NCBI GenBank assembly: GCA_936924235.1
Contig: CAKZHN010000131.1
Span: forward strand, 1 to 7,445
Reading direction: 5' to 3'
Origin: an uncultured Rhodoplanes sp.
GTDB lineage: Bacteria > Pseudomonadota > Alphaproteobacteria > Rhizobiales > Xanthobacteraceae
DNA length: 7,445 nt
Position 1 is the first letter of the stretch. Every line of letters begins with the position of its first letter. The notes under the pieces are model-generated. The model saw nothing but the letters and a program-made list of their open reading frames with translations, ran no database searches and was not told the DNA's origin. The translations under genes and the position numbers were made by a program. Below, in pieces: positions 1-5,773 of the stretch.

Positions 1-104
1 TGTCGGACGCCCAGATCGGCCAGGCCCAGCGCGCCGCGCGCGACTGGCTCAAGGCCAATCCCGAGCCGGTTGCTCCGGCGGTGGTGTTCCGCGCCGCGGC
101 CTGA
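1..104 (+). CDS. C-terminal fragment of a probable Sel1/TPR-repeat protein (5' end outside window)
   Basis: An open frame enters from the left edge and ends at a TGA at 102-104, leaving 33 complete codons. The visible residues include DAQIGQAQRAARDWLKANP, then a Pro/Ala-rich tail. The pattern 'Q-I-x-x-A-Q-R-x-A-R-x-W' is what commonly closes Sel1-repeat (SLR) proteins of alphaproteobacteria, so a Sel1-like protein is the best guess from family knowledge, but no complete repeat is visible. The gene converges on the minus-strand TPR gene, with only 8 bases between the two stop codons. Any transcription terminator for it would therefore have to lie inside the neighbour's 3' coding end. Function cannot be assigned from so little sequence. 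Confidence 0.6.
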   Translation, partial: SDAQIGQAQRAARDWLKANPEPVAPAVVFRAAA

Positions 105-112
105 GCCTTCAA

Positions 113-1081
113 CTAGGGCTTGCCGCCGAGCTCCTGCAGCGCCTGCCGCGTCGACGGCAGGTTCGGGTTGATTTCCAGCGCCTTCTGGAAGTCGGCGATC
201 GCGCCGGCCTTGTCGCCGGTGTCGCGCTTGGCGATGCCGCGGTTGTTCCAGGAATAGGCGTCGTTCGGATCGTATTCGAGCGCCTTGTCGTAGTCGGCGA
301 TGCCGCCGGCGTTGTCGTACTTCATCAGCCGGATCATGCCGCGGTTGCGCCAGCCGCGCGCGTCGGTCGGCGCCACGCGGATGGCCTCGCCATAGTCGGC
401 CGCGGCGCGGTCGAGATTGCCCATGGTGCGGTAGACGTTGCCGCGGTTGATGTAGCCGAGGATCTCCTTCGGATCGAGCTCGATCGCCTTTGAATAGTCG
501 GCGAGCGCCTTGTTGTTGTCGCGCTTGCGCTGAAACGCCCAGCCGCGATTGCCATAGGCGTGCACGTTCAGCGGATCGAGCTTGATCGCGGTGGTGAAAT
601 CGTCGATCGCCTTGTCGAGATCGCCGCGCCGCATCATCGCGTCGCCGCGGTTGTTGTAGGCGACCGCGAATTTCGGATCGAGCTTGATCGCCTGGTTGTA
701 GTCGGCGACGGCCTTTTCGAGATCGCCCTTGAAGGCATAGACCCGGCCGCGGTTGCTGAACGAACAGGCGTAGGCCGGATCGATCTTGATCGCCTCGTTG
801 AGGTCCGTCATGGCGCGGTCGAACTCGTGCTGCTCGGTCAGCGCGAAGCCGCGGTTGCAATAGGCCACCGCGAGCGCCCGCCCGGTCTCCTTCTTCTCGT
901 CGATGATCCGGCTGCAGCCTGCGAGCCGCGCATCGATCGTGACATTGGGCGCCTTGCAGGCCTCGGCTGGCGCACCCGGCGTCATCGCCTCCTGGGCCGC
1001 AGCCTGATGGGCGGCGAGCGGAACGATGGCCAAGAGAGTGGCGATCAAAAGAGATTTGCGCATGAGTCCGGCTTTCGTCAT
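113..1081 (-). CDS. Secreted tetratricopeptide-repeat protein, TPR paralog C (322 aa)
   Basis: Residues 1 to about 29 look like a Sec signal peptide: a basic start, a hydrophobic run LLIATLLAIVPLAA, and a likely cut after AAA near residue 29. The mature protein has a short Cys-containing head (C42 and C56, 13 residues between), then seven 34-residue TPR units at about 71-104, 105-138, 139-172, 173-206, 207-240, 241-274 and 275-308. Most carry N-R-G in helix A and A-D-Y/A-I-x-L-D-P in helix B. TPR solenoids bind partner proteins, so a periplasmic scaffold role is inferred; the partner is unknown. The start is uncertain. Met7 (base 1063) opens MRKSLL, like the MRKLLP start of the upstream paralog, and would give 316 aa; neither site has a strong ribosome-binding site. 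Only 9 bases separate it from the upstream gene's stop, which suggests co-transcription and perhaps translational coupling. Alternative: a lipoprotein-free outer-envelope factor. Confidence 0.9.
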   Translation of the reverse strand: MTKAGLMRKSLLIATLLAIVPLAAHQAAAQEAMTPGAPAEACKAPNVTIDARLAGCSRIIDEKKETGRALAVAYCNRGFALTEQHEFDRAMTDLNEAIKIDPAYACSFSNRGRVYAFKGDLEKAVADYNQAIKLDPKFAVAYNNRGDAMMRRGDLDKAIDDFTTAIKLDPLNVHAYGNRGWAFQRKRDNNKALADYSKAIELDPKEILGYINRGNVYRTMGNLDRAAADYGEAIRVAPTDARGWRNRGMIRLMKYDNAGGIADYDKALEYDPNDAYSWNNRGIAKRDTGDKAGAIADFQKALEINPNLPSTRQALQELGGKP

Positions 1082-1090
1082 GTCAACGCT

Positions 1091-2134
1091 TCAGCGGCTG
1101 GTTTGCTTCTTGCCCTGGATCTTTTCAAGCTGTTCCAGCGCCGGCGGGAAGCCCGGCGCCAGCGCCAGCGCCTTGCGGAGGCTCAGGAGCGCGCCGGAAC
1201 GATCGCCCATCTCGCTCAGCACCATCGCCCGGCTGACGTGGTTGATCGGATGGCCGGGCTCGAGCGTGATCGCGGTGTCGTAGTCCGCGAGCGCACGCTG
1301 CCGCTCGCCCAGCATCGACAGCGCGCTGCCGCGGTTGACGTAGACACCGGCCTCATTGGGATCAAGCTTGATCGCCGTATCGCAGTCCTCGACGGCGCCC
1401 TTGAAGTCCTGGGTCACGAGGCGGATGAAGCAGCGGCCCTTGTAGCCGCCGGCGTTCTTCGGCGCCAAGCGGATGGCTTCGCCATAGTCGGCGCCGGAGC
1501 CCTCGTAGTCTTTCTTGTTGCGGCGCGCGTCGCCGCGGTTCAGCAGGGTGCCCACATCGGTCTCGCGGTTGAGCCGCTCGTCATAGTCGGCGATGGCGCG
1601 GTCGTCGTCGCCCTTCTTGTGGTAGAGCACGCCGCGCAGGCCATAAGTCTGCGCGAAATTGGGCCGCATCTTGATCACCACGCTGTAGTCGGCGATCGCG
1701 CTGTCATAGTTGTTGAGTTGCGCCTCCGCGGAGGCGCGCACGAAATAGACCAGCGGCAGGTTCGGATCGAGTTCCATCGCGCGGTTGGCGTCGGCGAGGG
1801 CGCGTTCTGGCTTGCGCGCGACGTTGAAGAAATTGGCGCGGTTGACGAAGGCCGCCACGTAGCTCGGATCGGCCTGCACGGCGCGGTCGAGGTCGTCGGC
1901 GGCGCGGGTCATGTCGCGCGTCAGCGTCAGCGCGTGGCCGCGCTGGGCGTAGGCCGCCGAAAGCTCACGGCCGCGAAGCTCGCCGCTGTCGATCATCGCG
2001 GTGCAGCCGGCGATCCAGTCGGGCAGGGCCACGCCGGAGTTGCCGCAGCGGCTGTCCCAGGGCTTGGCGGAAGCCTCACAGGCCACAAACGGTGTGGCGA
2101 CCAGCAGAACGATCAACGGCAACAACTTGCGCAC
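1091..2134 (-). CDS. Secreted tetratricopeptide-repeat protein, TPR paralog B (347 aa, GTG start)
   Basis: The protein begins MRKLLPLIVLLVATPFVAC, a typical export signal. Cleavage could follow ASA (residues 21-23), or C19 could be a degenerate lipobox cysteine (F-V-A-C), so a lipoprotein is possible but not favoured. C30 and C44 form the same C-x13-C head as the two flanking paralogs. About eight TPR units follow from residue ~59 to ~329, some degenerate: the unit ending at NRETD is a residue short, and the second has NRA in place of NRG. The start is GTG at 2134. A good Shine-Dalgarno sequence GAGGGAG lies 7 bases upstream, and the nearby ATG is out of frame. Unit 5 of this protein and of paralog C share A-D-Y-G-E-A-I-R-[VL]-A-P, supporting origin by gene duplication. 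A binding or scaffold role outside the cytoplasm is inferred; no enzymatic motif is visible. Confidence 0.9.
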   Translation of the reverse strand: MRKLLPLIVLLVATPFVACEASAKPWDSRCGNSGVALPDWIAGCTAMIDSGELRGRELSAAYAQRGHALTLTRDMTRAADDLDRAVQADPSYVAAFVNRANFFNVARKPERALADANRAMELDPNLPLVYFVRASAEAQLNNYDSAIADYSVVIKMRPNFAQTYGLRGVLYHKKGDDDRAIADYDERLNRETDVGTLLNRGDARRNKKDYEGSGADYGEAIRLAPKNAGGYKGRCFIRLVTQDFKGAVEDCDTAIKLDPNEAGVYVNRGSALSMLGERQRALADYDTAITLEPGHPINHVSRAMVLSEMGDRSGALLSLRKALALAPGFPPALEQLEKIQGKKQTSR

Positions 2135-2141
2135 GGCCCAT

Positions 2142-2148
2142 CTCCCTC
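2142..2148 (-). promoter_or_regulatory. Ribosome-binding site deciding the GTG start of TPR paralog B
   Basis: On the minus strand the sequence reads GAGGGAG, then 7 bases, then GTG at 2134. This is the best Shine-Dalgarno match among the TPR genes. It supports the GTG, because the only close ATG is 7 bases upstream of the GTG, overlapping this spacer, and is out of frame. Confidence 0.7.
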
Positions 2149-2209
2149 AACCTGCAAATTGGTCGGAACTGCACCTTGCAGGGTTCAGGCACCACCTAAG
2201 CCATTGATA

Positions 2210-3265
2210 TCAGCGCATGATTCCCATGCGCCGCAGCGCGTCCACGGGCTGCGGCAGGGCCGGATCGAGCGCCGCGGCGCGCCGCAGATCGGCGATCGCG
2301 GCATCCTTGGCGCCGAGCTTTTCCTGGATCAGCCCGCGCAGGCTCAGCGCCGGCGCGTAGCTGGCGTTGAGCTCGGCGGATTTGGTGGCGTCCGCCAGCG
2401 CCTCGCGGAAGTTGCCCGCGATGTACTGCGCCTGGGCGCGGTCGTAGTAGATGCGCCAATTCCCGGGTGCGAGCGTCAGCGCCTGGTTGTAGTCGGCGAG
2501 CGCCTTGTCGAGACGGCCGCGGGTGCGCCAGACATTGCCGCGGCTGCCGTAGTAGCCCGCGTTGTTCGGATCGAGCGTGATCGCTTTGTCGAGATCGGCG
2601 AAGGCGCGCTCGGTGTCGCCCTTGGCCTCCATCACGATGCCGCGAGCCCCATAAGCCGCGGCGCTGTCCGGCGCGAGCCGCGCGGCCGTCTCGAAGTCGG
2701 CCAACGCCTTGTCGAAGTCCTTCTTGGCGCTCCACGACAGGCCGCGGTTCAGATATGCCGGGCCGTAATTAGCGTCGATCTTCAGCGCCGCGTCGTAGTC
2801 GGCCATGGCGCGGTCATGGTCGCCCTTGGCCGCAAGCGCGCTGCCGCGGCTGGTCAAGGTCGCGGCGTTTCGCGGATCGACCCGGAGCGCCTGATCGAAG
2901 CTCGTGATGGCGCGCTCCAGATCGCCCTTCGCCAGCAGCGCGTTGCCGCGGCTGATGGTGGCGCGGGTGTAGCCCGGGTTGAGGCGCAGCGCCTGGTCGA
3001 AGTCGGCGATGGCGCGGTTGAAGTCACCGGCCCGCGCGTTGGCGATGCCGCGGTTTGAATAGACGATCGCGAGATTGTTGCCGGCATAGCGGCCGGTGCC
3101 GATCAGCGTGGTGCAGGCCTGCACCGCGTCGGCGGGCGCCGTGTTGAGGCCGGCGCAGCGCTGCTCCTCGGCCGATGTCGGGCTCGGCCGCTGCGCGTGC
3201 GCGGTGGCGGCCGCGGCGAGCAGCGCCAGCACAATGACATACGAATGAGTGACGGGCTTCGGCAT
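2210..3265 (-). CDS. Secreted tetratricopeptide-repeat protein, TPR paralog A (351 aa)
   Basis: I place the start at the ATG at 3265. It opens a clean Sec signal peptide (MPKPVTHSYVIVLALLAAAA, cut expected after AHA near residue 24), and the resulting 351 aa matches the 347-aa paralog. The open frame continues upstream to 3454, with an intermediate ATG at 3298, but that would put a non-signal sequence in front and would overlap the MFS gene. C37 and C51 give the family's C-x13-C head, followed by eight TPR units from about residue 65 to 336. The units are fairly regular: N-R-G or S-R-G, A-K-G-D-x-x-R-A, A-L-x-x-D-P. The ribosome-binding site is weak. It is first of the three TPR genes, 75 bases before paralog B and 121 bases after the MFS stop, so a promoter could sit in 3266-3386, although I cannot point to a convincing one. 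A periplasmic scaffold role is inferred from the TPRs. Confidence 0.9.
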   Translation of the reverse strand: MPKPVTHSYVIVLALLAAAATAHAQRPSPTSAEEQRCAGLNTAPADAVQACTTLIGTGRYAGNNLAIVYSNRGIANARAGDFNRAIADFDQALRLNPGYTRATISRGNALLAKGDLERAITSFDQALRVDPRNAATLTSRGSALAAKGDHDRAMADYDAALKIDANYGPAYLNRGLSWSAKKDFDKALADFETAARLAPDSAAAYGARGIVMEAKGDTERAFADLDKAITLDPNNAGYYGSRGNVWRTRGRLDKALADYNQALTLAPGNWRIYYDRAQAQYIAGNFREALADATKSAELNASYAPALSLRGLIQEKLGAKDAAIADLRRAAALDPALPQPVDALRRMGIMR

Positions 3266-3347
3266 CGCTTTGTCCGAACAGCCTTGCCGCGATTCCATGA
3301 TCGGTGAATCTAGGAGCCGCCAAGGCCGTTCGCCAGCGTTCTTGCTG

Positions 3348-3366
3348 CGGCGTTGTGGCAACGCCG
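3348..3366 (-). terminator. Hairpin after the MFS gene; weak terminator candidate
   Basis: A perfect 7-bp stem (CGGCGTT / AACGCCG) closes a 5-base loop, starting about 20 bases past the MFS stop codon and lying between the MFS gene and the TPR cluster. There is no T-run after it on the minus strand, so it is not a classical intrinsic terminator. It could be a Rho-assisted end or an mRNA-stabilising hairpin, or it could be chance in GC-rich DNA. Confidence 0.3.
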
Positions 3367-3386
3367 TGACCGCTGCAGTGCAAACG

Positions 3387-4838
3387 TCATCCACCTTTCG
3401 GATCAGAGGCCCTACCGGCGGCGGGCAGGCGGTTCGCCATCTCGGCGCCGGCATCGGCCGGCAGCCGCCAGAAGATCAGCGCCGAGGTGGTGGCAATCAG
3501 TCCCACGAGGATGAAGCCCAGCGGGAAGTCGGAGGCCGCGATCTCGGCCTGGCCGTGGAAGCGCACCACCATCTCCACGGTCAGCGCGCCGACCGCAACG
3601 CCGGTGGCGAGCGACACCTGCTGGCCGACGGCGGACAGTGCCGTGGCGCGGCTCATCCGGGCGGCCGGCACCTCGGCGTAGGCGAGCGCGTTGACGGCGG
3701 TGAACTGCAGCGAGCGGAAGAAGCCGCCGATCATCAGCACCAGGATCATGATGACGAACGAGGTCGCGGCCGAGAAGGCTGCGCAGGCCGCGATCGACAG
3801 CCCGCCCAGGATGGCGTTGGCGATCAGCAGATTGCGGAAGCCGAAGCGCTTGAGCATCCACGGCGCTGCGCCCTTCACGATCAGCGCCCCCATGGTCGAC
3901 GTGAAGGTGATCAGGCCCGACTGGAACGGCGTCAGCTTGAAGCCGACCTGCAGCAGCAGTGGCAGCAGGAACGGCATGGCGCCGACGCCGATGCGGAACA
4001 TGAAGCCGCCGGTGAGGCTCGCACGGAAGCTCGGCAGCTTGAGGAGGCCGAAATCGATGATCGGCGCCGGCGCCCGGCGTGCATAGGCGAGATAGAACCC
4101 GAGCGAAATGAGACCGGCCGAGATCAGCCCGGCCACCACCGGCCAGGGCACGATGTCGAACCCCAAAATAGACAGCCCGAAGGTCAGCCCCGCCACCGCG
4201 ATGCCCGACAGCACCATGCCCGGCGCGTCGAACCGCTCCAGCGTCTCGGCTTTGATGTTGTCGATGTAGAGCGTCACCAGCACGATGCCGACGATCCCCA
4301 TCGGCACGTTGATCAGGAAGATCCAGTGCCAGCTGGCGAAGGTGGTGATGAAGCCCCCGAGCGGCGGGCCGAGCAGCGGACCGATCATGGCCGGGATCGA
4401 CACCCAGGCCATGGCGTTGACCAGATCCTTGCGGTCGATGGTGCGAACCAGCACGAGGCGGCCGACCGGCGTCATCATGGCGCCGCCGATGCCCTGGACG
4501 ATGCGCGCCAGCACGAAGTGCCACAGCGCGCTCGACATCGCGCAGCCGATCGAGCCCAGCACGAACACCGCGATGGCGGCGCGGAACACGGTGCGGGCGC
4601 CGAACCGGTCGGCGGTCCAGCCGCTCATCGGGATGAAGACCGCGAGCGACAGCAGGTACGAGGTCACGGCGAGCTTCAGCGTCAGCGGGCTCGTCCCGAT
4701 ATCGGCGGCGATCGCCGGCAGCGAGGTCGCGATCACGGTCGAGTCCATGTTGTCCATGAACAGCGACACCGCCACGATGAAGGGGACCAGACGCTTGTTT
4801 TCCAATGGCTTGGTTCCGTCTCCCGCGTTCTCGCCCAT
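3387..4838 (-). CDS. MFS drug/solute exporter, DHA2 (EmrB/QacA) family, MdtD-like (483 aa)
   Basis: This is an inner-membrane proton-coupled exporter by family. Visible signatures are the first-helix motif M-D-S-T-V-I-A-T-S-L-P-A-I-A (31-44), motif A G-W-T-A-D-R-F-G-A-R (73-82), the R-I-V-Q-G-I-G-G-A stretch (112-120) and the antiporter motif C G-P-L-L-G-P-P-L-G-G (153-162). A-S-W-H-W-I-F-L-I-N-V-P-M-G (168-181) is typical of EmrB/MdtD proteins. Hydrophobic segments recur to about residue 458. The length, and the C-terminal half (for example 'PFLLPLLLQVGF'), resemble E. coli MdtD (recalled as about 471 aa) more than the longer EmrB. No EmrA-like adaptor or outer-membrane channel is present, so it probably acts alone; the substrate is unknown. 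It lies 77 bases after the six-Cys protein gene. That gap holds a palindrome and a tandem repeat that may control it. The ATG at 4838 has a poor Shine-Dalgarno match. Confidence 0.93.
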   Translation of the reverse strand: MGENAGDGTKPLENKRLVPFIVAVSLFMDNMDSTVIATSLPAIAADIGTSPLTLKLAVTSYLLSLAVFIPMSGWTADRFGARTVFRAAIAVFVLGSIGCAMSSALWHFVLARIVQGIGGAMMTPVGRLVLVRTIDRKDLVNAMAWVSIPAMIGPLLGPPLGGFITTFASWHWIFLINVPMGIVGIVLVTLYIDNIKAETLERFDAPGMVLSGIAVAGLTFGLSILGFDIVPWPVVAGLISAGLISLGFYLAYARRAPAPIIDFGLLKLPSFRASLTGGFMFRIGVGAMPFLLPLLLQVGFKLTPFQSGLITFTSTMGALIVKGAAPWMLKRFGFRNLLIANAILGGLSIAACAAFSAATSFVIMILVLMIGGFFRSLQFTAVNALAYAEVPAARMSRATALSAVGQQVSLATGVAVGALTVEMVVRFHGQAEIAASDFPLGFILVGLIATTSALIFWRLPADAGAEMANRLPAAGRASDPKGG

Positions 4839-4852
4839 TCGTATTTAGGCAC

Positions 4853-4865
4853 AGATTGGCAATCT
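4853..4865. promoter_or_regulatory. 13-bp perfect palindrome upstream of the MFS gene; candidate operator
   Basis: AGATTGGCAATCT has two 6-bp arms, exactly complementary around one central base, and lies 15-27 bases before the MFS start codon. ATTG-x-CAAT symmetric sites are the sort bound by dimeric repressors such as MarR- or TetR-type regulators of exporters, but no regulator gene is present in the window. The operator role is inference. Confidence 0.4.
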
Positions 4866-4874
4866 TCGGAGCAC

Positions 4875-4896
4875 AAATCCGGGGAAAATCCGGGGA
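4875..4896. repeat. Perfect 2 x 11-bp tandem direct repeat upstream of the MFS gene
   Basis: The unit AAATCCGGGGA occurs twice without a gap (4875-4885 and 4886-4896), read on the minus strand as TCCCCGGATTT. The 11-bp period is about one helical turn, so two proteins could bind side by side. It sits 37 bases upstream of the MFS ATG and just beyond the palindrome. It could equally be a recent replication-slippage duplication. Confidence 0.6.
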
Positions 4897-4915
4897 CAAA
4901 GGCGCCGCTCGCCCG

Positions 4916-5476
4916 TCAGTAGTTCGAGCACACCGTCGCGATGCCGGTGTTGTGGCACGTCAGTCCCGTGTCCGGATCGATCCAGGTGGGATCGGGCTTC
5001 CGATACACTCGACGCCGCGGGGCGGGCCCATGTTGCGTGGCCATCAGCCGCCAGCCGCGATCCGCCAGGCAGGTGTTGACGTTCGCCGCGCCAGTGGCTT
5101 CGCAGATGCGCGTGTCGGCGTGAAGCTCGGGGGTGCCGCGCGGGTGCCCGGCGGCGTCGCCGCGTGTGTCCGCGTAGCTCTCGGCGGTGCCCCCGACCGG
5201 CGGCGAGCCGTCCGGGGTGTAGTGGCTGAGCACCCAGCCCTTGGCCCGCATGCACTTCTCGAACACCGGCAGGGTCGTGGTGAGCTCGTGCCCCGGGCCG
5301 GTCGTCCCGCATGCGTCGCCATCGGCGATCTTCTCGGCTTTGCTGCGCTCGTGGCCGTTCGGCTTGAACACGTCCCGGAAGGTGACCTTGGCGTTCGCCT
5401 GCGCGGCGCCGATCGAAAGCGCCGTGCCGACGGCCGCCGCCGCGATTGCGCGCCAGATTGTGATTGCGTTCGACAT
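4916..5476 (-). CDS. Small secreted six-cysteine protein of unknown function (186 aa)
   Basis: I do not recognise the family. Residues 1-29 are a clear signal peptide: a hydrophobic stretch IAAAAVGTALSIGAAQANA with a cut expected after A-N-A at 29. The mature 157 residues hold six cysteines: C56, C75, C125, C136, C174 and C183. Two stretches look like copies of one unit: C56...F-E-K-C75-M-R-A-K-G-W and C125...V-N-T-C136-L-A-D-R-G-W. The C-x3-[KR]-G-W signature is common in small alphaproteobacterial envelope proteins and lipoproteins. The cysteines may form three disulfides in the periplasm (inference). The C-terminus, with C174 and C183, ends in CSNY. The ATG at 5476 is supported by GGAGA five bases upstream. 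The gene is divergent from guaB and is followed after 77 bases by the MFS gene on the same strand. A structural or binding role is more likely than catalysis, as no catalytic motif is seen. Confidence 0.8.
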   Translation of the reverse strand: MSNAITIWRAIAAAAVGTALSIGAAQANAKVTFRDVFKPNGHERSKAEKIADGDACGTTGPGHELTTTLPVFEKCMRAKGWVLSHYTPDGSPPVGGTAESYADTRGDAAGHPRGTPELHADTRICEATGAANVNTCLADRGWRLMATQHGPAPRRRVYRKPDPTWIDPDTGLTCHNTGIATVCSNY

Positions 5477-5657
5477 GACATTCTCCGTTGCGTCGTACGC
5501 ATTGGTCGTCCGAGGGGGCCGGGAGGTTGGAAGGCGACGGCGCGCGGTGGCATTAAATTTGGTTCATCGCCGCGGTGGATGACGCGGGATTTCTCAGGAA
5601 TTCCCTAGGAAATCCGGCGATCCGGTGCTAACCACCATCGCCAACCCAAAAGCGGGC

Positions 5658-5699
5658 CCGATTCGGGCGAGAACCTGCTGTTCTCGCCCAATCGGTTTT
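5658..5699 (+). terminator. Strong intrinsic-terminator-like stem-loop in the guaB leader; possible attenuator
   Basis: The arm 5658-5673 pairs with 5681-5695. Nine perfect base pairs (GGGCGAGAA / TTCTCGCCC) surround a 7-base loop, then a single bulged C at 5664, then six more pairs (CCGATT / AATCGG). TTTT follows at once at 5696-5699. That is the textbook form of a Rho-independent terminator on the plus strand. It ends 74 bases before the guaB ATG, and no plus-strand gene lies upstream for it to terminate. It could be an attenuator in the guaB leader, the end of an unannotated small RNA, or an insulator. A small competing hairpin (GCCCG ATT CGGGC, 5656-5668) uses the same 5' arm. Confidence 0.75.
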
Positions 5700-5764
5700 C
5701 CATTGGGGCTCGTATATCCGTTCCGGAACCCCACATTTCGGGGCCAAGGATCGGACCAGGGATC

Positions 5765-5768
5765 GGAG
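5765..5768 (+). promoter_or_regulatory. guaB ribosome-binding site within a repeated octamer
   Basis: GGAG lies 5 bases before the ATG at 5774 and supports that start. It overlaps the second of two GGATCGGA copies (5748-5755 and 5760-5767), which lie 12 bases apart. Confidence 0.6.
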
Positions 5769-5773
5769 TTGGC

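Larger units (their letters stand above)
5477..5773. promoter_or_regulatory. Divergent intergenic region between the six-Cys gene and guaB
   Basis: These 297 bases should carry the promoters for both divergent genes. No convincing -35/-10 pair stands out; TATATC at 5713-5718 is the best -10-like string ahead of guaB but lacks a good -35. Hairpins visible here are an imperfect one at 5587-5615 (outer 7-bp arms GGATTTC/GAAATCC) and the strong terminator-like one at 5658-5699. I see no tRNA or recognisable riboswitch, and no persuasive small ORF. The region is less GC-rich than the genes around it only in short patches. Confidence 0.6.

Noticed and set aside
142..161. Perfect 7-bp hairpin (CCTGCCG / CGGCAGG) 38 bases after the stop of the left-edge gene
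   Set aside because: It lies within the coding end of TPR paralog C, has no T-run on either strand, and such stems are frequent in GC-rich coding DNA. A terminator role for the converging gene is possible but unsupported.
560..3058. Very long plus-strand open frame (832 codons) across the TPR genes
   Set aside because: It is antisense to the TPR paralogs and runs through their intergenic gaps. Its translation is a low-complexity mix rich in Arg, Val, Gly and Ala with a periodic pattern that mirrors the 34-residue TPR repeat. The minus-strand frames have signal peptides and clear TPR motifs.
113..3265. Repeated DNA strings such as TAGTCGGCGA at about 100-base intervals, at first suggestive of a repeat array
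   Set aside because: They are the complement of codons for the conserved A-D-Y segment of each 34-residue TPR unit. The spacing is 102 bases and the units are diverged, so this is protein repeat structure and not CRISPR or satellite DNA.
3266..3454. N-terminal extension of TPR paralog A to 414 aa
   Set aside because: It would place 63 residues without a signal character before a clean signal peptide and overlap the MFS 3' end. The ATG at 3265 gives a length matching the paralogs.
3249..4922. Long plus-strand open frame (557 codons) opposite the MFS gene
   Set aside because: The product is dominated by Arg, His, Asp, Gln and Glu with no domain, as expected for the complement of a high-GC membrane-protein gene. 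The minus strand encodes an unmistakable MFS protein.
5564..5608. Possible leader peptide ORF (ATGACGCGGGATTTC...) before the guaB hairpin
   Set aside because: Only nine codons, no ribosome-binding site, and no run of codons for a regulatory amino acid.
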